This document shows positions 14,337 to 24,757 of a stretch of DNA of 41,656 bases, one piece after another. Each line of letters opens with the position of its first letter. Within the stretch, counting starts at the first letter, position 1. The DNA comes from W2P13-069 sp051876105 (GTDB lineage: Bacteria > Actinomycetota > Coriobacteriia > Coriobacteriales > QAMH01): NCBI GenBank assembly GCA_051876105.1, contig JBJEHN010000018.1, positions 1 to 41,656 of the forward strand, written 5' to 3'. The notes under the pieces were generated by a model that saw only the letters and a list, made by a program, of their open reading frames with translations, did not search any database and was not told the origin of the DNA. The translations under genes and the position numbers were made by a program.

Positions 14337-15377
14337 CTAGCCTTCCCCCAGCTGCTTGAGACCGTAATCAGTGCGGCCCTCGCTGCGCTCTGCCAGCTGG
14401 TCGAGCACGGCCAGCAGGTCCCAGGGCAGCTCGTCTTCAAAGCTCAGAACCTCGCCCGTGATGGGGTGCTCGAAGCTCAAGCGGTAGCTGTGGAGGAACT
14501 GCCTGCCCAAGCCCAGCTCCATGCGCTGGGCGGCATCGCGGTTGCGGGCTTTGACGTTGGCGGCGCGGCCGTAGACCGGGTCTCCCACCACGGGGTGGCC
14601 GGTGTATGACATGTGGACCCTGATCTGGTGGGTGCGGCCCGTGTAGAGCTTGCACTCGAGCAGGGTGTAGCCGTCGTCTTGGCGGCCCGCCCAGAAGCGC
14701 TCGAGCACGGTGAAGGTGGTGACGGAGCTGCGGGCCAGCGGGTTGGTGCTCACCGCCATGCGCATGCGGTCGCGCTCGTCGCGCCCGATGGGGGCGTCGA
14801 CCATGCCGGTGTCGCGCGCGATGTTGCCGTGAACCAGCGTGCAGTAGCGCCGGTCCACAGAGCGCATGCGGATGTCGTCTTGCAGGCGGGCGGCCGCGAG
14901 GTCGGTCTTGGCGGCCAGCATGAGGCCGGAGGTGTCGCGGTCCAGGCGGTGCACGATGCCCGGGCGGTCCTCGCCCTGGACCTCGGCCAGGTTGCCCGTT
15001 CCGCAGTGGGCCACCAGGGCGTTTGCCAGGGTGTCGTCCCAATGCCCGCGCGCGGGGTGGCACACCAGGCCGGGCTGCTTGGAGAGCACGATAATGTGCT
15101 CGTCTTCATAGCGGATGTCGAGCGGGATGTTGTAGGCGGGCACGATCGCCGCAGGCTCGCCGCTGCGCGTGGGCGCCTCGATGGAGACCTCATCGCCTTC
15201 GAGCACCAGGCGCTTCTTGGTGGCGGCGGCCCCGTTGACCAGGATGCGGCCGCTCTCGATGAGGCGCACAGCCGCGCTGCGGCTGGCGACGGCCTCGATC
15301 TGAAGCGAGGCTACGAGCGCATCGAGGCGCTGGCCCTGCTGCCCTGCGGTGACTATGTGGACGAAGTTCTCTGCCAC
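14337..15377 (-). CDS. 23S rRNA pseudouridine synthase, RluA/RluD family
   Basis: The product is 346 residues. An N-terminal S4-like RNA-binding domain (RLDALVASL...SRSAAVRLIESGRILVNG, about 17-65) precedes the catalytic domain with HRLDRDTSG (143-151, catalytic Asp146), followed by ARSSVTTFTVLERF and YTGRTHQIRVHM. It isomerises uridines in structured RNA, most likely 23S rRNA. Length and S4 domain favour the RluD branch, but the exact site cannot be assigned. It starts five bases after the lspA stop, a common pairing, and precedes the two selenoprotein genes. Confidence 0.92.
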   Translation of the reverse strand: MAENFVHIVTAGQQGQRLDALVASLQIEAVASRSAAVRLIESGRILVNGAAATKKRLVLEGDEVSIEAPTRSGEPAAIVPAYNIPLDIRYEDEHIIVLSKQPGLVCHPARGHWDDTLANALVAHCGTGNLAEVQGEDRPGIVHRLDRDTSGLMLAAKTDLAAARLQDDIRMRSVDRRYCTLVHGNIARDTGMVDAPIGRDERDRMRMAVSTNPLARSSVTTFTVLERFWAGRQDDGYTLLECKLYTGRTHQIRVHMSYTGHPVVGDPVYGRAANVKARNRDAAQRMELGLGRQFLHSYRLSFEHPITGEVLSFEDELPWDLLAVLDQLAERSEGRTDYGLKQLGEG

Positions 15378-15382
15378 GGCCC

Positions 15383-15881
15383 CTACGCCCCGCCTCCCCT
15401 CTTCCTCGCATCGCCCGCGCCGCTACCGTCCTGGCCGAGGTCCATGAAGAAGACCACGTAGACCATGAACAGCACCACGCCGCAGGTGACGCAGATGTCT
15501 GCCACGTTGAAGACGGGGAAGCTGATGAAGGTGAAGTCGATGAAGTCGATGACGTACTGGTAGAGCACGCGGTCGACGGCGTTGCCGATGGCGCCGCCCA
15601 AGATGAGGCCCGCTGCGAGCACATCGAGCGCGCCATGCTCCTTGACAAGCAGCATGAAGGCGATGAGGGCCGCCCCTATCACAACCGCCACCCCCACGAA
15701 CACCAGGGGAAAGCCGTCGCCGATCGAGAAGGCGGCGCCGGTGTTGTGCACCATGGTCAGGCGCACGAGGCCCAAGCTCGGCCCCTGGGTGGTGCCCAGG
15801 GGCAGGGCCGCGACCGCCCAAGCCTTGCTCAGGCGGTCGAGGACAACGGCCACCAGCGCGATGGCCGCGAATATGCAGAGG

Positions 15882-15898
<17 letters not shown>
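15383..15898 (-). CDS. lspA: lipoprotein signal peptidase II
   Basis: The product is 171 residues with four membrane helices. It cleaves the signal peptide of prolipoproteins after lipidation of the cysteine. The catalytic aspartates are D109 in GNAVDR and D134 in FNVADICV; NTGAAFSIG (52-60) is also typical. I chose a TTG at 15898, which overlaps the ileS end by 17 bases, because it gives a full first helix after DRLSK-type framing. A TTG four codons upstream is equally allowed, and no ATG or GTG fits. Translation is probably coupled to ileS. Confidence 0.93.
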
Positions 15899-18716
<2,818 letters not shown>

Positions 18717-18784
18717 CTCAATCTCGCTTTGCTGTGGTGTTCGTGTGGCGCGGGCACGGCGGCCCATCGACTCGTGCAAACCTA

Positions 18785-18835
18785 TGTAGGGGCCGGGCGC
18801 TGCTGGCGTGAACGCGCCAGCGCCCTACCCCTACA
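18785..18835. repeat. long hairpin in the ileS leader
   Basis: TGTAGGGG...CCCCTACA encloses GGGCGCTG...CAGCGCCC and GGCG...CGCC, a nearly continuous inverted repeat over 51 bases. On the ileS transcript it forms a very stable stem without a following T-run, so it is more likely a mobile palindrome or RNA-stability element than an intrinsic terminator. Confidence 0.7.
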
Positions 18836-18856
18836 CAGTTTGCCCAAGCAGATGGA

Positions 18857-18912
18857 GAGGGGCCGAGGACATGGCCTGCGGCCCCTCGCCTTCCCTCGGC
18901 AGGCCGTGTCCT
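18857..18912. repeat. interleaved inverted repeats between the DUF3467-like gene and ileS
   Basis: GAGGGGCCG (18857-18865) pairs with CGGCCCCTC (18879-18887). AGGACATGGCCTG (18866-18878) pairs, with one mismatch, with CAGGCCGTGTCCT (18900-18912). The arms alternate, so the RNA could form a pseudoknot or switch between two hairpins. GCCGAGG/CCTCGGC is a third possible stem. The last arm includes the stop codon of the upstream gene. Confidence 0.6.
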
Positions 18913-19165
18913 ACATGCCCTGCTCGAGGTGCTTGGCAATGTGGTCGTTGAGGGTCTCTGCCAGGTGTGCGAGCTCGGTGGTGGGCATGATCACACGGGA
19001 GACCAGAAACGCGGGGACCTCGCCGTCTTGAGCGTTGGCGTGATCGACGTAGAGGAAGTCGATGCGGCTCTCTGCGCCGGTGGTGGAGACGATGGAAGCA
19101 TTGGAGTAGGTACCGCCCAGGTTCTCCGGGGAGGCCTCGACGCGCAGCTGGACTTCATCTGCCAT
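18911..19165 (-). CDS. DUF3467-like small protein
   Basis: An 84-residue protein, MADEVQLRVEASPENLGGTY, continuing SNASIVSTTGAESRIDFLYV and ending in SRVIMPTTELAHLAETLNDH plus a short tail. The layout of YSNASIV, an acidic IDFLYV strand, SRVIMP and a final helix matches the DUF3467 family, found in bacteria and archaea without known function. The ATG at 19165 follows AAAGGA at 11 bases. It is upstream of ileS and downstream of cca, all in one direction. Confidence is good for the gene, moderate for the family. Confidence 0.72.
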   Translation of the reverse strand: MADEVQLRVEASPENLGGTYSNASIVSTTGAESRIDFLYVDHANAQDGEVPAFLVSRVIMPTTELAHLAETLNDHIAKHLEQGM

Positions 19166-19270
19166 AAGGTGAACCGTCCTTTCAAACGGACTTGGGTACA
19201 GACTAACGAATTGTACCGTATGCGCCGCTGCGCACCAGACTCCAAGCGCGCGCCAGACGGCCAACGCCTC

Positions 19271-20608
19271 CTAGAGCAGCTGCGCGGCGCGCTCCAGCAG
19301 CTCCCGGCGGCTGTTGGGGAGCACGCCGTCCACCACCAGGGAGAAGAGCGCGTCCTTGGCCTCGCCCAGGCGCGGGCCCGGCTCGAAGCCCAGCTCGATG
19401 AGGTCGCGGCCGTTGACGGCCAGGTCGCGCGGGGAGAAGACCTCCATGGTCTGGAGCACCTCCTCCATCAGCTGGCGCGACTGCGCCAGGTGCTCCAGGT
19501 TCTCCGCCATGTTCACCTGGCTGTGGGTGCGCATGTCCGCCTCGACCAGCTGGAAGAGCCGGCGGCACAGGGGCTCGCCGAGCTTGGCCAGCCGCCGCCT
19601 CATGGCCTTGGGCGTGAGCGGCAGGGGCCGGTCGTGGTTGAGCACGAGGGTGCAGACCTCGCTGGTGACGGCGTTGGGCAGGCGCAGGCGGTGGCAGACC
19701 TCGCGGGCCAGGGGCTCGCCGGCCTCCGGGTGGCCGTAGAAGTGCCCGCAGCCGTCCTCGTCCGTGAAGAAGCAGCCGGGCTTGCCGATGTCGTGGATGA
19801 GCGCGGCCAGGCGCAGCACGGGCTGTGGCTCGATGATGCCGCAGGAGCGCACGCAGTGCTCCCAGACGTCGTAGACGTGGTACTTGCTGCGCTGCTCGAA
19901 GCCGAACATGGGCTCCACCTGCGGCAGGAAGGTGCCCACCACGTCGCGGTACTCGAGCAGGACCTCCACCGCTCCGGGGCCGCAGATGAGCTTCATGAAC
20001 TCCGCTGAGACGCGCTCCATGGCAACCGGACCCAGCAGCGCGCGGTCCTCGTGGAGGGCGGCGGCGGTGGCGGGCTCGAGCTCGAAGCCCAGGGTGCTCG
20101 CAAAGCGCAGGGCGCGCAGGATGCGCAGGCCGTCTTCGGCAAAGCGCTGGTGGGGGCTGCCCACGCAGCGCAGCACGCCGGCGCGCAGGTCTTCCCGGCC
20201 GCCGGTGACGTCCACCAGGCCGCGGCGGGGGCTGTATGCCATGGCGTTGACGGTGAAGTCGCGGCGCAGCAGGTCGCCCTCGACGCTGGGCAGGAAGCTC
20301 ACCTGGTCGGGATGGCGGCCGTCCGAGTAGCTGCCGTCTGAGCGGAAGGTCGTGACCTCGAAGGGCTCGTGGTCTGCGTGCACGGTGACGGTGCCGTGCT
20401 GTATGCCGGTGTCGAAGGTGGCAAAGCCGGCCGGCGCGCAGAGCTCCTTGACCTGCGCGGGCAGGGCAGCGGTGCAGATGTCCCAATCGTTGGGGGCGCG
20501 GCCCATGAGGGCGTCGCGCACGCAGCCGCCCACCACGTAGGAGGCATAGCCGGCGCCCTCCAGGAGCTCGAGCACCCGCAGGGCGTTATGTGGGACCGTG
20601 ATTTCCAT
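19271..20608 (-). CDS. cca: CCA tRNA nucleotidyltransferase (HD-domain type)
   Basis: The product is 445 residues. It builds or repairs the CCA end of tRNAs without a template. The nucleotidyltransferase head holds YVVGGCVRDALMGRAPNDWD (24-43), with the metal-binding DWD, then RRDFTVNAMAY and the ERVSAEFMK block, followed by an HD domain (LAALIHDIGKPGCFF), as in multifunctional or PcnB-like actinobacterial enzymes. A close relative, poly(A) polymerase, is less likely in this phylum. The ATG at 20608 has no strong ribosome-binding site. Confidence 0.9.
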   Translation of the reverse strand: MEITVPHNALRVLELLEGAGYASYVVGGCVRDALMGRAPNDWDICTAALPAQVKELCAPAGFATFDTGIQHGTVTVHADHEPFEVTTFRSDGSYSDGRHPDQVSFLPSVEGDLLRRDFTVNAMAYSPRRGLVDVTGGREDLRAGVLRCVGSPHQRFAEDGLRILRALRFASTLGFELEPATAAALHEDRALLGPVAMERVSAEFMKLICGPGAVEVLLEYRDVVGTFLPQVEPMFGFEQRSKYHVYDVWEHCVRSCGIIEPQPVLRLAALIHDIGKPGCFFTDEDGCGHFYGHPEAGEPLAREVCHRLRLPNAVTSEVCTLVLNHDRPLPLTPKAMRRRLAKLGEPLCRRLFQLVEADMRTHSQVNMAENLEHLAQSRQLMEEVLQTMEVFSPRDLAVNGRDLIELGFEPGPRLGEAKDALFSLVVDGVLPNSRRELLERAAQLL

Positions 20609-20666
20609 GCAGCCGAGGGTACCACGCCGCCCCGTGCACCGCAGCGCAGCGGCCGCAGCGGCAGCG

Positions 20667-21374
20667 CTAGCGGCCGGTGACGGGCACCATGCCGGTGTGC
20701 AGCGCCGCCGAGCCCATGAGGAAGGGCTGGCAGTTCACGCCCACCAGGCCGCAGCTGCGGAAGAGCTCGATGAGCTCGTCTTTGCGCAGGAACTCCATGG
20801 TGCTCTCGTAGAGCCACTCGTACTCGTGGCGCTTGGAGAAGCCGCCGCCGAGCACAGGCATGCACTCCTTGTAGTAGACCTTCCAGAAGGGCTCGATGAG
20901 CTCGCTGTCCGGCACGGAGGCGTCCAGGCAGGCCACCAGGCCGCCGGGGCGGGTGACGCGCGCCATCTCGCCCACCACCTGGGCGTAGTCGGGGGTGTTG
21001 CGCAGGCCGAAGCTCACCACGCAGGCGTCGAAGGTGCCGTTGTCGAAGGGCAGCTCCATGGCGTTGCCCTCGACCAGCATGACGTTGTCCATGCCGGCGG
21101 TGCGCTCGCGCGCCACCTGCAGCATGTTGGCCGAGAAGTCCAAGCCCACGGCCACCACCTGGGGGCTCGCCTTGGCGATGCGCTCCGTGATGTCGCCCGT
21201 GCCGCAGCAGACGTCGAGCACGCGGCCCACGCCGTCTGCAGGGCAGGAGGCGACGGCTGCGTCTACCAGGGCCTTCTTCCAGATGTGGTGCATCCCCAGC
21301 GAGATGCGGTCGTTGGCGGCGTCGTACTGGCTGGCAACGGACTGGAAGACGCCGTGGACATGCTCTTTGGCCAT
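20667..21374 (-). CDS. menG: demethylmenaquinone methyltransferase
   Basis: The product is 235 residues, with the UbiE/MenG start (VFQSVASQYDAANDRISLGM), the SAM-binding motif VLDVCCGTGDIT, FSANMLQVAR, and the family stretch FDACVVSFGLRN followed by FWKVYYKECMPVLGG. It adds the ring methyl group to demethylmenaquinone, the last step to menaquinone, a carrier in anaerobic respiration. No other men genes are nearby. UbiE would be the homologue name in ubiquinone producers; an actinobacterium should use menaquinone. Confidence 0.92.
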   Translation of the reverse strand: MAKEHVHGVFQSVASQYDAANDRISLGMHHIWKKALVDAAVASCPADGVGRVLDVCCGTGDITERIAKASPQVVAVGLDFSANMLQVARERTAGMDNVMLVEGNAMELPFDNGTFDACVVSFGLRNTPDYAQVVGEMARVTRPGGLVACLDASVPDSELIEPFWKVYYKECMPVLGGGFSKRHEYEWLYESTMEFLRKDELIELFRSCGLVGVNCQPFLMGSAALHTGMVPVTGR

Positions 21375-21417
21375 GTGGGTGCTCCTTGCGGTGCTGCGGC
21401 GCGCGGGCGCCGGGGCT

Positions 21418-22077
21418 TTAGCGGTCGTTGGTGAATACGCTGAGATAGTACAGCAGCTGCATGATCGAGGTGAGGGCCGCCGCCACGTACGTGAGGGCTG
21501 CGGCGGTGAGCACCGTGCTGGCGCCGGAGCCCGCCAGGCCCAGGGTCTCGTTGGCGTAGGCCAGGCCGCGGCGCGAGGCGTTGAACTCGACCGGCAGGGT
21601 CACCACCTGGAAGAGCACCGCGAAGCCGTAGACCACGCAGGCAAGCAGCACCAGATTGGCCATGTTGAGGAAGATGCCGATCATCAGCAAGACGAGCCAG
21701 GCGCTGGAGCCGAAGTTGGCCAGCGGTACCAGGGCGGTGCGCAGGCGCAGGGGCGTGTAGCCGCAGGCGTGCTGCACGGCATGGCCGCACTCGTGGCAGG
21801 CGACGGCCGCCGCGGAGACGCTGGTGGAGCCGTAGATGCCCTCGGAGAGGCGCACCACCTGGGTGGCGGGGTCGTAGTGGTCGGTGAGGGTGCCGCCCAC
21901 GCACTGCACCTGCACGTGGCGCAGGCCGTTGTCGTCGAGCATGCGGCGCGCCACCTGGGCACCGGTGAGGCCGGTGCGGGAGTCGACGCGCGAGTACTTC
22001 TTGTAGGAGTGGTTGATGTACCACTGGGTACCGAAGCCCAAGACCACGGTGACGATGATGAGGGCCAAGTAATCCAT
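21418..22077 (-). CDS. YugP-type membrane zinc metallopeptidase (PF04298)
   Basis: The product is 219 residues. An N-terminal membrane helix is followed by a catalytic region with HECGHAVQH (zinc-binding HExxH) after the typical LSEGIYGSTSVSAAAVACHE, then about three more membrane helices and VEFNASRRGLAY near the end. The family (YugP, Zn_peptidase_2) is widespread in Gram-positive bacteria; its substrates are unknown. The gene follows the alarmone synthetase and precedes menG in the same direction. Confidence 0.93.
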   Translation of the reverse strand: MDYLALIIVTVVLGFGTQWYINHSYKKYSRVDSRTGLTGAQVARRMLDDNGLRHVQVQCVGGTLTDHYDPATQVVRLSEGIYGSTSVSAAAVACHECGHAVQHACGYTPLRLRTALVPLANFGSSAWLVLLMIGIFLNMANLVLLACVVYGFAVLFQVVTLPVEFNASRRGLAYANETLGLAGSGASTVLTAAALTYVAAALTSIMQLLYYLSVFTNDR

Positions 22078-22170
22078 GGCAGCGTCCTTTCGTCGCAGAA
22101 ACGCACCTATCCTACCTGCTCCCGGCCGCGGGCGCGCGGCAGAGCGGGCAACGTCACCGAATTGTCTCCC

Positions 22171-22839
22171 CTAGCCCTTGATGCGCGGGAACATCGAGGT
22201 GGGCGTGGCGGCGAAGGTGCGGCAGGCGTCGATCTTGCGGTGGGCGTTGCCCATGCGCAAGTCGAGCTCGGCGCAGCTGTCCGCGCAGGCGCGCAGCTCC
22301 TCGGAGAGGCTCTCCGCCAGCTCCGGCTCGAGGTCCTGCTTGTAGCGCAGGCGGTGCTCCAGCTCTGCCCAGAGCTCCATGGCGATGGTGCGCAGCTGAA
22401 TCTCCACGCGCACGAGCTGCTTGCCCTCGGGCGCGAAGATGGGCACCTCGACGATGAGGTGCAGGCTGCGGTAGCCGTTGCTCTTGGGGCGCTTGATGTA
22501 GTCCTTCTTCTCCACAAGCGTTATGTCGTCTTGCGAGAGGAAGGTGTCTGCAACGGAGTAGATGTCCTCCTCGAAGGGGCAGAGGATGCGGATGCCGGCG
22601 ACGTCGCTGAGGTTCTCGCGGATGGAGTCCACCGTCACGGGCAGGCCGCGGCGCTCGAGCTTCTCGGCGATGCTGGCCGGGGACTTGAGCCTGCGCTTGA
22701 TCGTGTCGATGGGGTTGTAGGAGCTGTTCACGGTGAACTGCGTGTTCAAGACGTTGAACTTGGTCTCGACCTCCATGATGGCGCATTGGTAGAGCGAGAT
22801 CAGGTGCCTGTATTCCTCAGAGTCGACCAGCTGTTCCAT
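22171..22839 (-). CDS. small alarmone synthetase (RelA/SpoT synthetase domain only)
   Basis: The product is 222 residues, containing only the (p)ppGpp synthetase domain and no hydrolase or regulatory TGS/ACT domains, like RelQ/YjbM or RelP/YwaC. Signatures include SSYNPIDTIKRRLKSPASI, LSDVAGIRILCPFEEDIY, DYIKRPKSNGYRSLHLIVEV and VEIQLRTIAMELWAELEHRL. It makes pppGpp or ppGpp from ATP and GTP or GDP under stress. Assignment to RelQ rather than RelP is not attempted. It follows the division cluster directly. Confidence 0.92.
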   Translation of the reverse strand: MEQLVDSEEYRHLISLYQCAIMEVETKFNVLNTQFTVNSSYNPIDTIKRRLKSPASIAEKLERRGLPVTVDSIRENLSDVAGIRILCPFEEDIYSVADTFLSQDDITLVEKKDYIKRPKSNGYRSLHLIVEVPIFAPEGKQLVRVEIQLRTIAMELWAELEHRLRYKQDLEPELAESLSEELRACADSCAELDLRMGNAHRKIDACRTFAATPTSMFPRIKG

Positions 22840-22932
22840 TCACTCAGCCTCCCTTGCTCGGCGCGGTCGTGCCCCTCAAGGATAACGGGAGCGCAGCGGG
22901 GGCGCGCCAATCTCCACCAAACGGATGCAAAC

Positions 22933-22947
22933 GCGGCACCGTGCCGC
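22933..22947 (-). terminator. possible terminator after ftsW
   Basis: GCGGCAC-GGTGCCGC-like perfect inverted repeat (7-bp arms, minimal loop) followed on the minus strand by GTTTGC. It lies 22 bases past the ftsW stop. The T-run is short, so termination efficiency is doubtful. Confidence 0.35.
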
Positions 22948-22968
22948 AAGCGCCCGCAGGCCGCTGCC

Positions 22969-24756
22969 CTAGCGCTGCTTGGGGCGGCCGTCGTAGCGCA
23001 CCTGCTTCTTGGCGCCGCCGGCAGGCGCCTGGCCGCCGCGCGAGGAGCCCTGCCCGCTGCGGCGCGGCTCCTGGCTGCCACCGCGCTGGGCGCCCTGCCC
23101 GCTGCGGCCGGCGCTGCGGCCGCTGCGCGGTGCGATGTCGACGAGCTCGACGTCGAGCCCCTGGGAGCGCCTGCCGCTGCGCGCGCCCTGGGTTCCCTGG
23201 GCGCTGCGCTTGCTGCCGGGCTGCTGGCCACCGCGCACTGCCTGGCCGTTGCGCGCGCCAGATGCGCTGGCGGCGCTGCGTGCGCCCGCCTGGCTGCCGC
23301 TGCGGCCCGCGCGGGCAAAGGCCTGCCCCTGCAGCCTGCCGCCCTGCTGCGCGCCGCGCGGCGTGCGGGCGCTGGGCGCGTCATCCTGCGCGGGGGCGGG
23401 TTGCTGCGCGCGGTGCGGGGGACGCTGGGCGCTGCGGCCCCCCTCCATCACGAGCAGGTTGTCGCGGCGGCGCTCGCTTGCGATGTCGAGCCTGCTGGCC
23501 CTGGAGATGCCGAGGACAAGGCCCACTATGATCATGGTGGCCAGCAGCGAGGAGCCGCCGTAGGAGATGAAGGGCAGCGCCTTGCCGGTGACGGGTGCCA
23601 TGCCCACCACGCAGAGCATGTTGAGGCAGGCCTGGAAGCCCACCATCGTGGTCAGCGAGCCGCAGAGCACGGTGGAGAAGAGGTCCGGCGCCATGTGCGA
23701 GATGCGCAGCCCCGCATAGACGAACAGCGCGAAGAGCAGCACCGTGCCGGCCGCGCCCACGAGCCCCAGCTCCTCGCCGATGACGGCGAAGATGAAGTCG
23801 TTGTAGGCGAAGGGCAGGTAGTTGTACTTCTGGCGCGAGAGCCCCAGCCCCGTGCCGAAGACGCCGCCGCTGCCGAAGGCCAAGAAGCCCTGGATGCTCT
23901 GGTAGCCGGCGCCCTGCGCGTCTGCCCAGGGGTCGAGGAAGGTGGTGATGCGGTCCAGGTGGTAGGGCTGCAGGAACGAGACCGCGGCGAAGTAGAGCCC
24001 CACGATGCCCACGGCGGCTGCGATGACGTACCACGGGAAGCCGTACAGGAACAGCAGCGCCAGCAGGCCCACGAAGAGGATCATGGCGGTGCCGAGGTCG
24101 GGCTGCTTGTAGATGAGCAGCATGGTGACGACGATCACGACCAGGCAGATAGCTATGCCCCGGATGAAGTCGAGCTTGCCCTCGCTTATCCGCTCCAGGT
24201 GGCAGGCGATGAAGATGAGCAGGGTGATCTTGGCAAACTCCGCCGGCTGAATGCTGAAGCCCGCGATCGTGATGGAGCGCTCCGCGCCGTAGAGGCTGCT
24301 GCCCAGGCCCGCGGCCACGAGGCCCAGCATCAGCATCGCGGCGCCGTGGATCAGCCACGCCACGCGCGGGTCCGCCCAGATGCGGTACGGCGCGGCAACG
24401 CAGACCAGGCAGGCGACGAGCCCTATGGCAAGCCACATCACCTGCCTCTTGAAGAAGAAGAACGGGTCGTTGCCAAAGTCGCTGTCCGAGTAGGCGGTGA
24501 TGGACGAGGCCGAGTAGATCATCACCAGGCCCAGGACGCACAGCGCGACCACGGCCAGGATGAAGAGCAGGCGCGGGCCCATGATGAGGGCCGGCGCGCC
24601 GAAGAGCTTCGAGCCCTCCTCAGCGCGGGGGCGCTTGGCGCCGGCGGCCTTGGAGCCGGCAGCACCCTGGGCGCCGCGCGAACGCCCGCGCGTATCGTCG
24701 GCCTTGGCGCCCTTCTTGGCGCTCGGGGCCTCTTTTCTGCCGAAGGGCAGCTGCAT
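22969..24756 (-). CDS. ftsW: FtsW peptidoglycan glycosyltransferase (SEDS family) with long disordered tail
   Basis: The product is 595 residues. A charged N-terminal ~55 residues precede about ten membrane helices with SEDS signatures: LVMIYSASS, YGAERSITIAGFSIQPAEFA, YKQPDLGTAM, GYQSIQGFLAFGSGGVFGTGLG, FIFAVIGEELGL and the end block LPFISYGGSS. SEDS proteins polymerise glycan strands from lipid II with a partner class B PBP; being in the division cluster, this is FtsW rather than RodA. From residue ~428 there is a 168-residue tail rich in Gly, Arg, Ser, Gln and Ala, interrupted by one hydrophobic-acidic motif, GLDVELVDIAP (533-543). The gene starts one base after the murD stop. Confidence 0.94.
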   Translation of the reverse strand: MQLPFGRKEAPSAKKGAKADDTRGRSRGAQGAAGSKAAGAKRPRAEEGSKLFGAPALIMGPRLLFILAVVALCVLGLVMIYSASSITAYSDSDFGNDPFFFFKRQVMWLAIGLVACLVCVAAPYRIWADPRVAWLIHGAAMLMLGLVAAGLGSSLYGAERSITIAGFSIQPAEFAKITLLIFIACHLERISEGKLDFIRGIAICLVVIVVTMLLIYKQPDLGTAMILFVGLLALLFLYGFPWYVIAAAVGIVGLYFAAVSFLQPYHLDRITTFLDPWADAQGAGYQSIQGFLAFGSGGVFGTGLGLSRQKYNYLPFAYNDFIFAVIGEELGLVGAAGTVLLFALFVYAGLRISHMAPDLFSTVLCGSLTTMVGFQACLNMLCVVGMAPVTGKALPFISYGGSSLLATMIIVGLVLGISRASRLDIASERRRDNLLVMEGGRSAQRPPHRAQQPAPAQDDAPSARTPRGAQQGGRLQGQAFARAGRSGSQAGARSAASASGARNGQAVRGGQQPGSKRSAQGTQGARSGRRSQGLDVELVDIAPRSGRSAGRSGQGAQRGGSQEPRRSGQGSSRGGQAPAGGAKKQVRYDGRPKQR

Positions 24757-24757
24757 G

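Noticed and set aside
18717..18910. T-box riboswitch for ileS
   Set aside because: No conserved T-box core or specifier-loop layout was seen in the leader; only palindromes were found.
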